Shown here: positions 17,040-26,282 of the stretch, in pieces
Numbering within the stretch: the first letter of the stretch is position 1
How the letters are laid out: every line of letters starts with the position of its first letter
Source of the DNA: Gemmatimonadota bacterium
Lineage (GTDB): Bacteria > Gemmatimonadota > Gemmatimonadetes > Gemmatimonadales > Gemmatimonadaceae
DNA length: 64,000 nt
Assembly: GCA_016719105.1 (NCBI GenBank)
Contig: JADKAQ010000004.1
Span: forward strand, 248,001-312,000
Direction of reading: 5' to 3'
The notes under the pieces: model-generated
Databases searched by the model: none
What the model saw: only the letters and a program-made list of their open reading frames with translations
What the model was told of the DNA's origin: nothing
Made by a program: the position numbers and the translations under genes

Positions 17040-17489
17040 ATGTGGCGACTCGTGGTGCGTGTGCGTTCGGGATTCACGGCGATGGAACTGGTGCTGGTGC
17101 TGGTGATCTTCTCGATCATCGTCGCCTTCGGGTACCCGCCGTTGGCGGCGCAGCTGCGCCGGACGCGCCTCAATCAGGCGGCTCACGTGGTGGCCGCTGA
17201 CATCGAGATTGCCTCGATGCTCGCCGCACGCGATCGCCGCCCCATGCTGTTCGAGGGGCGGACCTCCGACTACCTCATTCGTGACGTCAAGACGGGGGCG
17301 GTGCGCTTCCGCCGCACGTTAGGCGCGGCGTCGGAGTACGGCGTGCGCTCCATGCGATTCGAGCCGCGTGAAGTCGAGTTCTTCCCGTCGGGGATGGCGT
17401 CCTCGTCGATGCGGGTCGACCTCACGACGCAGGGGTACACGCGCAAGGTGCAGATGACGCGTGCCGGCTACGTGCGGTTAGTGCCATGA
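17040..17489 (+). CDS. GspH/FimT-like minor pilin
   Basis: A 149-residue prepilin. A short basic leader ends at glycine before FTAMELVLVLVIFSIIV, which is the type IV/T2SS prepilin cleavage site (G|F...E) followed by the hydrophobic assembly helix. The remainder is a small beta-rich domain as in FimT/GspH. A GTG three bases upstream is equally possible. It is the first of four consecutive overlapping pilin-like genes. Cleavage and N-methylation would need a prepilin peptidase not encoded in this window. Confidence 0.82.
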   Translation: MWRLVVRVRSGFTAMELVLVLVIFSIIVAFGYPPLAAQLRRTRLNQAAHVVAADIEIASMLAARDRRPMLFEGRTSDYLIRDVKTGAVRFRRTLGAASEYGVRSMRFEPREVEFFPSGMASSSMRVDLTTQGYTRKVQMTRAGYVRLVP

Positions 17490-17914
17490 GGTGGCGCCGT
17501 CGGCGTCGCCCGGTCGCGACCGGCCGCACCATTCCCTCGCGGGCCGGGCTCTCGGTCGTGGAGGTGCTGGTCGCCGTGATGATCTTCGGGGTCGCGACCA
17601 CCGGGCTCGCCGCGATGACGTTCTGGGTCGGGACGCGGAGCGGCGTGGCGCGCATGGCCAATCAGCGGGCCGGGGTGGTCGCCGAGGAAGGGGACCAACT
17701 CGCGCTGCTCCCCTTCGATGAGCTCACGGCCGCGCGCGGGTGCGAGCAGCGCGCCTTCGGCGGATTCGCGTACATCCGCTGTGTGCGGGTCGAGGAACTG
17801 TCGCCTAACGATCGCCGCGTGATCCTCACGGTCACGCCGTTGGTGCGCACGCTGGTTCCCGATACCCTCGTGGTCGAGCGCGCACGCTCCCGGCCCTACA
17901 GTCCTCTGCAGTGA
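17486..17914 (+). CDS. PilV-like minor pilin
   Basis: A 142-residue prepilin-like protein. The very basic N-terminus (MRWRRRRRP) leads to RAGLSVVEVLVAVMIFGV, with glycine before the cleavage point and the conserved Glu5, then a hydrophobic helix. Two cysteines about 15 residues apart may form a disulfide in the globular domain. ATG overlaps the previous stop by four bases. The position between the GspH-like and PilW-like genes supports the PilV assignment. Confidence 0.75.
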   Translation: MRWRRRRRPVATGRTIPSRAGLSVVEVLVAVMIFGVATTGLAAMTFWVGTRSGVARMANQRAGVVAEEGDQLALLPFDELTAARGCEQRAFGGFAYIRCVRVEELSPNDRRVILTVTPLVRTLVPDTLVVERARSRPYSPLQ

Positions 17915-18810
17915 TCGCTCGACCGTCGCGCCGTCGCCTGCGCGAGCGGCTGCGCACGGACGGGCGCGCCGCCCGGACCGTGCGCCCGCGCCGTGGGGTC
18001 ACGCTGGTCGAACTCCTCGTGTCGGTGGCGATCCTGGGGATCCTCGGGACGGCGGCGGTCCGGCTGTTCGTCTCCCAATCCCAATTCGTCGACCAGCAGG
18101 TCAAGCAGCGGTCGGCGCGCACGGTCTCGCGCGTCTCCCTCAACCTGATGCTGCAGGAGCTGCGCGACGTCGAGGCCAGCGGCGGAGTGCTTGCCGCGGA
18201 CCGGCACTCGCTCTCGGTTCGCGTGCCGTACGCGTTAGGCATGACGTGCGGCACCGACGGCGGACGCACGGTCGTGAGCCTCCTCCCGGTGGATTCGGCG
18301 CTCTTTGCGTCGGCGGCCTTTGCAGGGTACGCCTATCGCCTCGGCAGTGCGGGCTACACCTACGTCGACGCCGCAGCCGCCCTTCCCATGGTGGCCTCGG
18401 GCCTGTGCACGGCAAACGGCATCACGACGCTCGCTCGCGGCGCGCTGCTCCAGCTCACGCCGCCCATTCCGCCGCCGTTTCACGTGGGGACGCCGCTCTT
18501 CGCCTTCCAGCGCATCGACTACGCCTTCCTCCCGTCCGTGCTCGTCCCCGGGCGGCTGGCGCTCTGGCGCGCCGTGCAGGGCGGGCCGCGCGAGGAGGTC
18601 GCCGTCCCGTTCGACTCGTCGTCGGCCTTCCGGTTCTTCTCCGCTGGAGACGACAGCTCGCGGGCCGCACCACCGGCCGACCTGTCTACCGTGCGCGGGG
18701 TGGAGCTCGAGTTCATCGGGGCCAGCGAGCGCGCGCGTCCGGGGCGGACGACCCCGGAGCTGTCGCGCCAGCGATCCGCGGTCTTCTTCCTCAATCGCCC
18801 GGAGCCCTGA
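17911..18810 (+). CDS. PilW-like minor pilin
   Basis: A 299-residue prepilin-like protein with an arginine-rich leader of about 28 residues and the cleavage region RRGVTLVELLVSVAILGILG. The helix is followed by a long globular domain, as in PilW. The start is GTG overlapping the previous stop as GTGA. Residues around 225-260 are rich in Ser and Ala and not recognisable. Minor pilins of this class prime pilus assembly at the inner membrane. Confidence 0.75.
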   Translation: MIARPSRRRLRERLRTDGRAARTVRPRRGVTLVELLVSVAILGILGTAAVRLFVSQSQFVDQQVKQRSARTVSRVSLNLMLQELRDVEASGGVLAADRHSLSVRVPYALGMTCGTDGGRTVVSLLPVDSALFASAAFAGYAYRLGSAGYTYVDAAAALPMVASGLCTANGITTLARGALLQLTPPIPPPFHVGTPLFAFQRIDYAFLPSVLVPGRLALWRAVQGGPREEVAVPFDSSSAFRFFSAGDDSSRAAPPADLSTVRGVELEFIGASERARPGRTTPELSRQRSAVFFLNRPEP

Positions 18811-18811
18811 G

Positions 18812-19891
18812 ATGTCGCGCCGATTGCGCCGTCGCCGGGGGATCGCGCTCCCGACCATCCTGATGCTCATCGCCATCCTCTCGGTGATGGCGGCCGGAGC
18901 CATCACGCTGGTGGGGACCGAGCGGCGTGTCGTGGGTTACGAAGCCGGGGCGACACGCGCCTACGCGCTCGCGCGTTCGGGTATGGATCGCTTCCTGAGT
19001 GCGCGCGATTCGCTCGGCTTCACCAGCGTGCCGCCGGCCCCCGTGGAGAGCGTGCGCGTGGCGCTCCCTGGCGGGTACGCCGATGTCGTGATGGAGCAGG
19101 TGCGCGCCGAGCTCGGACTGGCCTCGCCGGCGATGTACGTCGTGCGCTCCCGCGGCGTCTTGCTCGATCGCTCGGCGCGCCCGCGTCCGCTCGCCGAGCG
19201 GACCATCGCCCAGTACGCGCGCTGGCAGCGCGCCGCCATGCAGGTACTGGCGGCGCACACGAGCCTCGGGGGTATCAACAAGCTGGGGAATGCCGGCACC
19301 TTGAGCGGGATCGATGCGTGCGGGGCCGCGACTGCGGTGGCGGGAGTTGCCGTCCCCGCGACGCCGGGGTATGCGCAGCCGCCGGGCCCCTTCCTCCCGG
19401 TGGGGACGCCGAACCTGCTCGACCTGGGAACCGTCCCGCTCGCGATCCAGACGGTGACCGTGGACTGGGGGACGATCGTGTCGCAGGGGATCGCGGCGGC
19501 AGCGGTGCAGCTGCCGGGAGGGATCTGGCCCTCGCCAGCGCAGTGGGCCGATCCCGACTACTGGCCGATCATCGTGGTCAATGGCGACTACACGGTCCCG
19601 AGCGATGGGCGCGGCCTCCTCGCAGTGACCGGGACGCTGACGCTTCCGGCGATGCGTCAGTGGGATGGCATTCTCCTGTCGGGCGGAGCGCTCCTCGTGC
19701 CGGGAGGTGCGACGGTGCAGGGCGCGGTCGTGACCGGCCTCAACGCCAAGCTCGGCGCCGCCGTGTCCGCCGACCAGTTGAGCGGACCGTACGTCGCCCA
19801 GTACCACGCCTGCCACATCGCACGCGCACTCGACGTCTTCAAGGGGCTCACCCCGCTGCGCAACGCGACGATCGATCGCTGGGCGTACTAG
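18812..19891 (+). CDS. PilX-like minor pilin or pilus assembly protein
   Basis: A 359-residue protein that begins with nine residues rich in arginine, then GIALPTILMLIAILSVMAAG, a PilX-type N-terminus that lacks the usual Glu5. The region YEAGATRAYALARSG is typical of PilX. The C-terminal 200 residues are Gly/Pro-rich and include an ADPDYWPIIVVNGDY-type stretch seen in long PilX-like proteins of Gram-negative bacteria. It starts one base after the PilW-like stop. The missing glutamate may affect incorporation. Confidence 0.7.
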   Translation: MSRRLRRRRGIALPTILMLIAILSVMAAGAITLVGTERRVVGYEAGATRAYALARSGMDRFLSARDSLGFTSVPPAPVESVRVALPGGYADVVMEQVRAELGLASPAMYVVRSRGVLLDRSARPRPLAERTIAQYARWQRAAMQVLAAHTSLGGINKLGNAGTLSGIDACGAATAVAGVAVPATPGYAQPPGPFLPVGTPNLLDLGTVPLAIQTVTVDWGTIVSQGIAAAAVQLPGGIWPSPAQWADPDYWPIIVVNGDYTVPSDGRGLLAVTGTLTLPAMRQWDGILLSGGALLVPGGATVQGAVVTGLNAKLGAAVSADQLSGPYVAQYHACHIARALDVFKGLTPLRNATIDRWAY

Positions 19892-19981
19892 AAGCCATCG
19901 CGCGTGTGGTCGACGTCGCCCGGTCGGCGCAGGGCGCCGGCGCGCCCGCGACTATCTTTCCCCGACACTCACCCCGCTCGC

Positions 19982-20710
19982 ATGCCGCGCCGCACCCTTG
20001 CCTTCGTCGTCTTTGCCCTGATCGTGGCGGCGGGGTGCGTGCGTCTGGGCTTCTGGCAGCTGGCGCGCCTCGGCGAGCGGAGGGACAGCAACGCCGCCAT
20101 TGCCGAGCGGCTGACGGCGCCCGCGGTGCCGTGGGGTGAGGCGGTGCGCGATTCGGCACGGGCGCGCTATCGACGTGTGCAGCTGGCGGGACGCTACGAC
20201 TACGCGCGCGAACTCGTCCTGACGTCGCGCGGACGCAGTGGCGCCCCTGGGGTGCATGTCCTCACTCCGTTGCTGGTCGCCGGTTCTCCGCCGATCCTGG
20301 TCAATCGCGGATGGGCGTACGCGGCCGACGGCATGAGCGTCGACCTCGCCGCGTGGCACGAAGGCGACTCGGCCATCGTCGATGGATTCCTCGAGGAGTT
20401 CGTCGTCGCGGCGGGGATGGTCTCGACGACCTCGCAGCCCCGTGGGGTGCGTCGCCTCGTGCGAGACTCGATCGAGGCACGACTGGGCGAGCGCGTGGCG
20501 CCATTCATCGTCGTGCAGCGCATCGGGAGCGAGCAGCGCGACACGCTGCAGCACCTCATGCGTGCCGACCCGCCGGCGCTCGACGAGGGGTCGCACCGCA
20601 GCTACGCCGTGCAATGGTTCGCCTTCGCCCTGATCGCCCTGGTCGGGACCGCGGCGGTGGCGCGGCGCCCGCGCCAGCCGGCTCCTCAAGCCTCAAGCGG
20701 CGCGCGTTAG
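19982..20710 (+). CDS. SURF1-family cytochrome oxidase assembly protein
   Basis: A 242-residue inner-membrane protein with an N-terminal TM (LAFVVFALIVAAGCVRLGFWQL) and a C-terminal TM (SYAVQWFAFALIALVG), the two-helix SURF1 topology. Signature residues include FWQLARLGER, NRGW and the C-terminal YAVQWFAF. SURF1 helps insert heme a into cytochrome c oxidase; no oxidase genes lie nearby. The TAG stop sits in a GTTAGG hexamer that also supplies the TAA stop of the convergent EamA gene. Confidence 0.85.
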   Translation: MPRRTLAFVVFALIVAAGCVRLGFWQLARLGERRDSNAAIAERLTAPAVPWGEAVRDSARARYRRVQLAGRYDYARELVLTSRGRSGAPGVHVLTPLLVAGSPPILVNRGWAYAADGMSVDLAAWHEGDSAIVDGFLEEFVVAAGMVSTTSQPRGVRRLVRDSIEARLGERVAPFIVVQRIGSEQRDTLQHLMRADPPALDEGSHRSYAVQWFAFALIALVGTAAVARRPRQPAPQASSGAR

Positions 20711-21621
20711 GCGTCGAGGCGTTCCCGTTCGGGGCGCTGCAGGATGAGCACGGCGAGGGCGATCAAGGCGCCACCCGCCATCGTCGTCGCCGTCACCGGC
20801 TGGTCGAGGACGACGGCACCGAGAATCGCGGCGCAGAACGGTTCCGCCGTGGAGACGATGGCGCTGCGCACGGGGCCCAGCGCGGCGATCCCCCGCAGGA
20901 TGAGCTGGAAGGCGAGCACGGTGGGGACGACAGCGAGCCAGATCATCGCGCCGGCGCTGCTGAGGGTCGGCCGCCACGTGAGCTGTCCGCTCGCCGCGAG
21001 GTACACCCCGAGGGTGAGACAGACGCCGATCGCGATGTAGAAGGTCGCCACCGTCGGCGTGGTGCCGGCTTGCAGCTGGCGCAGGAGGGGGAAGTAGAGG
21101 CCGTACACGAGCGCCCCCGACAACGCGAACGCCACGCCGGTCGCCGAGAAAGCACCGGCCCCCGGCGCGCCCACGATCACCACGATCCCGCCCAGCGACA
21201 GGAGCAAGGCGAAGAGGCGCCGCGGCCCCACGCGGTCGGTCCCGCGCACCGCCGACGACACGGCGACCCACGCGGGGTAGGTGTAGAACAGGAAGACGAC
21301 GGTCGCTGCCGGCATGTAGGCCAGTGCCGACAGGCTCAGCAGGTTCACCGCCGCTTGCCCCACCCCGCCCTGGACGATCAAGCGGCGCACGTGTCCCCGC
21401 GGCAGCCGAAGCCCCTGCCATCCACCGGCCAGCGGGTACAGCAGGAGCGCGGAGATGAGGAATCGCCCCGTGACGATCGCCGGGAGCGGTGTGCCATCGC
21501 GCGTCCCGATGACCGTGGCGATCGAGATGCTCGAGAAGCCGAGCGCCGCGAGCAGCACCGCGATCGTGGCGACGCCGGGCGAGAGCAGTCGGGGCTCCGC
21601 GCCGGTGGGGCCAGCGGTCAT
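20707..21621 (-). CDS. EamA/DMT-family transporter
   Basis: A 304-residue drug/metabolite transporter with ten predicted TM helices arranged as two EamA repeats (about 15-145 and 155-295). A short cytoplasmic tail ends in QRPERERLDA. Substrate is unknown; members export amino acids, sugars or other metabolites. The ATG overlaps the stop of mgtE by four bases, so it is translationally coupled to the Mg2+ transporter. The stop overlaps that of the convergent SURF1 gene. Confidence 0.85.
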   Translation of the reverse strand: MTAGPTGAEPRLLSPGVATIAVLLAALGFSSISIATVIGTRDGTPLPAIVTGRFLISALLLYPLAGGWQGLRLPRGHVRRLIVQGGVGQAAVNLLSLSALAYMPAATVVFLFYTYPAWVAVSSAVRGTDRVGPRRLFALLLSLGGIVVIVGAPGAGAFSATGVAFALSGALVYGLYFPLLRQLQAGTTPTVATFYIAIGVCLTLGVYLAASGQLTWRPTLSSAGAMIWLAVVPTVLAFQLILRGIAALGPVRSAIVSTAEPFCAAILGAVVLDQPVTATTMAGGALIALAVLILQRPERERLDA

Positions 21622-23000
21622 CGCAGGTGCAACAGCTGGCGGGCGATGTTGAAGTACACCACCAGGCCCGTCACGTCGACCAGCGAGGCTACGAACGGCG
21701 ACGACGCGATGGCCGGGTCGAAGCCGAGGCGCTTGAAAACGAGCGGAAGCATGGCACCGGCCACCGATCCCACGAGCACGACGGCAACCAGCGTGAGCCC
21801 GACCACGATCGACAGCGTCGGTGTGTTCCCCCACATCAGCGCCCGCAGCAGACCGATGGTGCCCAGGCAGGTGCCGAGCACGACCCCTTGGCCTAACTCG
21901 CGCAAGAGCACGCGCATGGCGTCGCGGATGCTCACGTCGCCCACCGCCAGCGCCCGCGTGATGAGCGCGGAGGACTGCGCCCCCGAATTGCCGCCGGAGC
22001 TGATGATGAGCGGAATGAACAGGGTGAGCGCCAGGGCCTCGGCGAGCGTCTCCTCGTAGGAACGCATCACCGTCCCGGTGAACATCTCGCCGATGAACAG
22101 CACCACGAGCCAACCCACGCGCTTGCGCGCCACGCTCCAGAAGCCCGCGGAGAAGTACGGCTCCTCGAGCGGCTGCACCGCGCCCAACTTCTGGACGTCT
22201 TCCGTCTGTTCCTCGACGATGGCGTCGATGACGTCGTCGACCGTGATCACGCCGATGATCCGGTCGAAGGCGTCGACAACGGGCACGGCGACGAGGTCGT
22301 ACTCGGAGGTGATGCGCGCGACTTCGGCACGGTCGGCGGTGGCAGGGACCTTCACCACCTCTGTCCACGCGAGGTCGGCCACCTTGCTGTCCTCGGCGGC
22401 AGCGACCAGCTCGCGCAATGACATCACGCCGACGACGCTGCCACGATCGTCGGTGACGTAGATGGCGTGCATCGCTTCCTTGCGTCCCGATCGTGCGGCG
22501 ACCCGCACGAGGACGAGCGCCTGCTCCGAGGTGAGGTCCTGGCTCACGGAGACGAACTCCGTGGTCATCAGGCCGCCGGCGGAGTCTGCGTCGTATTGGA
22601 GCAGGCGCTCCGTTTCCTGACGCTCGGCTTCGGGCAGGTCCTGCAGGATCTCGTCGGCCGTCTCTTCCTCGAGCTCCTCGAGGATGTCGGCACGATCGTC
22701 CGGCGTCATCTCGGAGACGAGCGCTACCGCCTGCTCGGTGCTCATCGCCTCGAGCAGCTCCGAACGCAGTTCTTCGTCGAGGTACTCCAGCACGTCGGCG
22801 GCGCGCGCGGCCGGCAGGGCGCGCAAGAACTCGGCGACCCGGTCCGTCGGCATCGCCTCGGCCACATCGGCCAGGTCCTTCGGATGCAGCTCCTCGGTCT
22901 CCGCGGCAACATCACCCGGTGACTCCTCGAGCATGACGAGGATGTCAGGGGCGAGAAGCGCGGCGAGCTCGCTGTCCTGGTTGCGTTGTGAGGGCGTCAT
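21618..23000 (-). CDS. mgtE: Magnesium transporter MgtE
   Basis: A 460-residue Mg2+ channel. Domains in order: N-terminal MgtE superhelical domain (about 15-130, acidic repeats), two CBS domains (about 140-265) that sense Mg2+, a plug helix, then five TM helices. The pore signatures are seen as IISSGGNSGAQSS and the final PFVASLVDVTGLVVYF, which carries the conserved selectivity-filter Asp. Length is normal. I see no magnesium riboswitch in the 326 bases upstream. It is the first gene of a two-gene unit with the EamA transporter. Confidence 0.93.
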   Translation of the reverse strand: MTPSQRNQDSELAALLAPDILVMLEESPGDVAAETEELHPKDLADVAEAMPTDRVAEFLRALPAARAADVLEYLDEELRSELLEAMSTEQAVALVSEMTPDDRADILEELEEETADEILQDLPEAERQETERLLQYDADSAGGLMTTEFVSVSQDLTSEQALVLVRVAARSGRKEAMHAIYVTDDRGSVVGVMSLRELVAAAEDSKVADLAWTEVVKVPATADRAEVARITSEYDLVAVPVVDAFDRIIGVITVDDVIDAIVEEQTEDVQKLGAVQPLEEPYFSAGFWSVARKRVGWLVVLFIGEMFTGTVMRSYEETLAEALALTLFIPLIISSGGNSGAQSSALITRALAVGDVSIRDAMRVLLRELGQGVVLGTCLGTIGLLRALMWGNTPTLSIVVGLTLVAVVLVGSVAGAMLPLVFKRLGFDPAIASSPFVASLVDVTGLVVYFNIARQLLHLR

Positions 23001-23326
23001 GGCCGCCGTCCGGCGAGATGCGACAGGCGCACGCGGCGGAGCCTGCCGTCGCGGCGCCGCAAGTTACGGGCGTCGTATGGGGGGAACAAGCGCGCGTGGG
23101 GCGTCGTGTCCAACCTTTTGCACGACGCGCGCTGTCACAGGATGCGTCGAACAGAGTGGCCACGTCACGACAATCTCATCGACGACGCGTGAACGCCCTG
23201 TCTCGTGCCTGCACGACTCGTCGCGCGCTTGCGCGTCTCGTCCTCGATGATCGCTCCACTGGCGCCGGACGCTGTCCAACGGCCGTTCCCGCACAATCGC
23301 CTGCCCCGCTGGCCTGAGTATCCATC
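23001..23326. promoter_or_regulatory. Divergent intergenic region, nothing recognised
   Basis: This 326-bp gap separates the divergent mgtE and DUF5916 genes and must hold both promoters. I see no convincing -35/-10 pair, riboswitch or inverted repeat longer than 7 bp. AGTATCC near 23318 could be a -10 for the DUF5916 gene. Confidence 0.4.
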
Positions 23327-25876
23327 ATGCGCCTCGCCCCCTTCCTCCTTGCACTCGCCCTCTTCCCGCAGCCGGGAACGGCGCAGCGCTTGTTGGCGAA
23401 CGGTTCGCCCACGCGTCGGGCCGCGACGGTCGCCGCCACCAACGCGGTGCGTGTGGCCAGGCCTCCCGCCATCGATGGGAAGGATTCTGACGATGCGTGG
23501 CGGGATGCACCGCACATCGACGGCTTTCGCGTCTTCGATCCCGTCGAGGACGGTGATCCGTCGATGCGAACCGATGCCCGTGTCGCGTATGACGATCGCT
23601 ACCTGTACGTCTTCGTGCGCGCCTTCGATCCGCACCCGGACAGCATCATGTCGTTGCTGTCGCGCCGCGACATGCGCACGCAGTCCGACTACCTGCGCGT
23701 CATCATCGATTCGTACCACGACAAGCGCACCGGCTACCAATTCATGGTGAATCCCGCGGGGGTGCAGATCGATGTCTACCACTTCAATGACAACCAGGAG
23801 GACGTGACGTGGAACGCGGTGTGGGATGCGAAGACGGCCATCGACTCGCTGGGGTGGACGGCCGAGTTCCGCATTCCGCTCAGCCAACTGCGCTATCCGG
23901 AACGTGACGAGCACGTCTTCGGGATGGGGGTGAGCCGCGACATCGCGCGCCTCAACGAGCGGGTCGCCTGGCCGCTCCTGCGTCGGTCGCAGTTCGGCAT
24001 CGTCTCGCAGCTGGGCGAGGTGCGCGGGCTCACGGGGATCTCCACGCGCCGCCGCATGGAGCTCATGCCCTACATGGTGCAGGCCAACGATTCCCGGCTG
24101 CGCGCCGAGGGGTATGGTCGTTCGCAACGGATGGCGTTAGGCGCGGACCTCAAGTACGGGCTCTCCTCCAACCTCACGCTCGACGCGACGATCAACCCCG
24201 ACTTCGGGCAGGTCGAGGCCGACCCCGCCGTCCTCAACCTCGGGGCCTTCGAGCAGTTCTTCGAGGAGCGGCGCCCCTTCTTCCTGGAGGGGACGGGGAT
24301 CTTCCGCTACGACATCGACTGCAACGACGGGCAGTGCACGGGGCCGTTCTACTCGCGTCGCATCGGGCGCTCGCCGCAGGCCGGCTTCCTGGTCGAGGAC
24401 CAGAACGCCGTCCCGCTCAACTCGACCATCCTTGGCGCGGCCAAGGTCACCGGTCGCCTGTCGAACGGCCTGTCGTTAGGTGTGCTCAACGCGATCACCG
24501 GGCGGGAGAGCGTCGCCGAATCGCTCACGGTCGAACCCCGGACCAACTACTTCGTCGCGCGTGCCCAGCAGGACCTGCGCGGCGGCGCCAGCGGCGTGGG
24601 GGTGATCCTCACCGCCGTCAACCGTGAACTCGACGGTTACACGCAGGACTACCTGCGGCGCGAGGCCTACACGGCCGGCGTCGACGGCCGCCACCGCTTC
24701 GGCGCCAACGGCAACTACGAGATCACCGGGCAGCTCTTCGGCTCGCTCGTGCGCGGCTCGGAGGAAGCGATCGCCCGCACGCAGCGCTCGGCGGTCCACT
24801 TCTACCAGCGTCCGGACGACGACCTGCGCTACGACTCGACCCGCACCGCGCTCTCGGGCGTGGGCTCGGGGATCGGGCTCTCGAAGAACGGCGGGCTTAC
24901 CCGCTTCTACACGGGAGTCTGGTACAAGGGGCCGGGCCTCGAGATCAACGACGTCGGCTTCATGACCAACGCCAACAACATGGGGCAGAGCAACTGGTTC
25001 GCCTTCGTCTTCCAGAAGCCCCGGTGGTTCTACCGCCGGTGGCAGGTGAACTTCAACCAGTGGAACGCGTGGTTCCCCGATGGGATGAACACCGGGCATG
25101 GCGGCAACATCAACATGAACGGCCAGCTCCGGAACATGTGGTTCGTGAACTGGGGGATCGGCGGGGAGACGGGGAGCTTCTGCGGCGCCTGCCTGCGCGG
25201 CGGCCCCGCGCTGTGGGAGAACCCCTCGCTGCAGGGATGGGCCGGCTTCACCGGCGACCAGCGCCGCCCGCTCATCCCCGGCTTCAACGCCTTCTTCCGT
25301 CGCACCGACGGCGGTCGGTCGTACAGCTACAGTGTGGGCCCCCGCCTCGAAGGGCGCCTGACGAGTTCGTTCTCGGCGTCGCTCGGTGCCAACCTCAATC
25401 GCAACGTCGACGACCGGCAGTGGTTAGGCAACTACGGTGAGGTGGAGAGCGACACCACGCACTACACCGTCGCCCGACTCGACCAGCGCACCCTGGCCGT
25501 GACCACGCGCATCAACTGGACGGCCTCGCCAACGCTCTCGCTACAGGTCTACGCCCAGCCCTTCGTGACCGGTGGGGCCTACTCCAACTGGCGCGAGGTC
25601 CAGGCGCCGCGGGCCCGCGCCTACGTGGAGCGCTTCCGTCCGTTCACGCAGGAAGGCGATCCCGGCGGCTTCAACTTCAAGCAGTTCCGCTCCAACACGG
25701 TGCTGCGCTGGGAGTATCGCCCGGGATCGACGCTGTTCTTCGTCTGGGCGCAAGGGCGTCTGCAGGACGGCGAGGATGCCGGGTCGTTCCGGTTCGGGCG
25801 CGACTACCGCAACCTGTTCAGCGCGCACCCCGAGAACACCTTTCTCGTCAAGGCGAGCTACTGGTTCTCGATGTAG
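23327..25876 (+). CDS. DUF5916 outer-membrane protein with CBM9-like domain
   Basis: An 849-residue exported protein. A signal peptide ends near GTAQ. Residues about 35-230 are a CBM9/DOMON-like carbohydrate-binding domain (PPAIDGKDSDDAWRDA, then an AYDDRYLYV strand). The rest is the DUF5916 region with ERRPFFLEGTGIF and aromatic-rich alternating strands that look like an outer-membrane beta-barrel ending in WFSM. Such proteins are common in Gemmatimonadota and Bacteroidota and may bind or import carbohydrate. It has no operon partner; a convergent HMA-like gene ends 91 nt after it. Confidence 0.85.
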   Translation: MRLAPFLLALALFPQPGTAQRLLANGSPTRRAATVAATNAVRVARPPAIDGKDSDDAWRDAPHIDGFRVFDPVEDGDPSMRTDARVAYDDRYLYVFVRAFDPHPDSIMSLLSRRDMRTQSDYLRVIIDSYHDKRTGYQFMVNPAGVQIDVYHFNDNQEDVTWNAVWDAKTAIDSLGWTAEFRIPLSQLRYPERDEHVFGMGVSRDIARLNERVAWPLLRRSQFGIVSQLGEVRGLTGISTRRRMELMPYMVQANDSRLRAEGYGRSQRMALGADLKYGLSSNLTLDATINPDFGQVEADPAVLNLGAFEQFFEERRPFFLEGTGIFRYDIDCNDGQCTGPFYSRRIGRSPQAGFLVEDQNAVPLNSTILGAAKVTGRLSNGLSLGVLNAITGRESVAESLTVEPRTNYFVARAQQDLRGGASGVGVILTAVNRELDGYTQDYLRREAYTAGVDGRHRFGANGNYEITGQLFGSLVRGSEEAIARTQRSAVHFYQRPDDDLRYDSTRTALSGVGSGIGLSKNGGLTRFYTGVWYKGPGLEINDVGFMTNANNMGQSNWFAFVFQKPRWFYRRWQVNFNQWNAWFPDGMNTGHGGNINMNGQLRNMWFVNWGIGGETGSFCGACLRGGPALWENPSLQGWAGFTGDQRRPLIPGFNAFFRRTDGGRSYSYSVGPRLEGRLTSSFSASLGANLNRNVDDRQWLGNYGEVESDTTHYTVARLDQRTLAVTTRINWTASPTLSLQVYAQPFVTGGAYSNWREVQAPRARAYVERFRPFTQEGDPGGFNFKQFRSNTVLRWEYRPGSTLFFVWAQGRLQDGEDAGSFRFGRDYRNLFSAHPENTFLVKASYWFSM

Positions 25877-25967
25877 GACGGCGTGACCGTCAGGGGCGCG
25901 CGGCGGGCGGGCGGGAAGGGCGCGCGCCCCCGCGAGCCAACGAGCGGCGGCGTTAGGCGCCGGCGCG

Positions 25968-26225
25968 TCACGCCGTCGACTCCCCCGCGAGCGGGAGCAG
26001 GGGGAGGAGGCGGCGCTCCGTGACGATCCCGTGAAGCGTGTAGCCCACCGCCTCGACCGCCGCCGAGAGGGCGCGCTCGTCCAGCGAGATGTCGTGGTCG
26101 AGGCTCGCCTTCCCGATGACCACATCGGCGCCGACGATGCCCTCGACTTGCGTGAGCGAGGTGTGAACGGCGCGCGCGCAGTGAACGGAGCGCATCCCGG
26201 TGATGTGCAGCGTGGTGACCATCAT
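25968..26225 (-). CDS. HMA-like protein with degenerate metal site
   Basis: An 85-residue protein that matches a heavy-metal-associated domain in length and strand order (TTLHITGM, then a helix AVHTSLTQVEGIVGADVVIG). In place of the MxCxxC loop it reads GMRSVHCAR: the first cysteine is Ser and only Cys16 remains. A second methionine start is at 26222. A TATCTT element lies 8 nt before the ATG, suggesting a nearly leaderless transcript. It may no longer bind Cu+ or may use the single Cys with histidines; function unknown. Confidence 0.65.
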   Translation of the reverse strand: MMVTTLHITGMRSVHCARAVHTSLTQVEGIVGADVVIGKASLDHDISLDERALSAAVEAVGYTLHGIVTERRLLPLLPLAGESTA

Positions 26226-26233
26226 GGGGGGAG

Positions 26234-26239
26234 AAGATA
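26234..26239 (-). promoter_or_regulatory. -10-like TATCTT just before the HMA-like gene
   Basis: TATCTT on the minus strand ends 8 nt before the ATG, close to the spacing seen at 28514 and 32115. A start point at or next to the initiation codon would give a leaderless mRNA, and no Shine-Dalgarno sequence is visible. Confidence 0.4.
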
Positions 26240-26282
26240 GCCTCCACTCCCGCCGGGGAATGGGTGAGGCCACATTTCGCCC

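Noticed and set aside
23000..23001. Magnesium riboswitch before mgtE
   Set aside because: The upstream region lacks the conserved core and stems of M-box or ykoK leaders; no match by eye.
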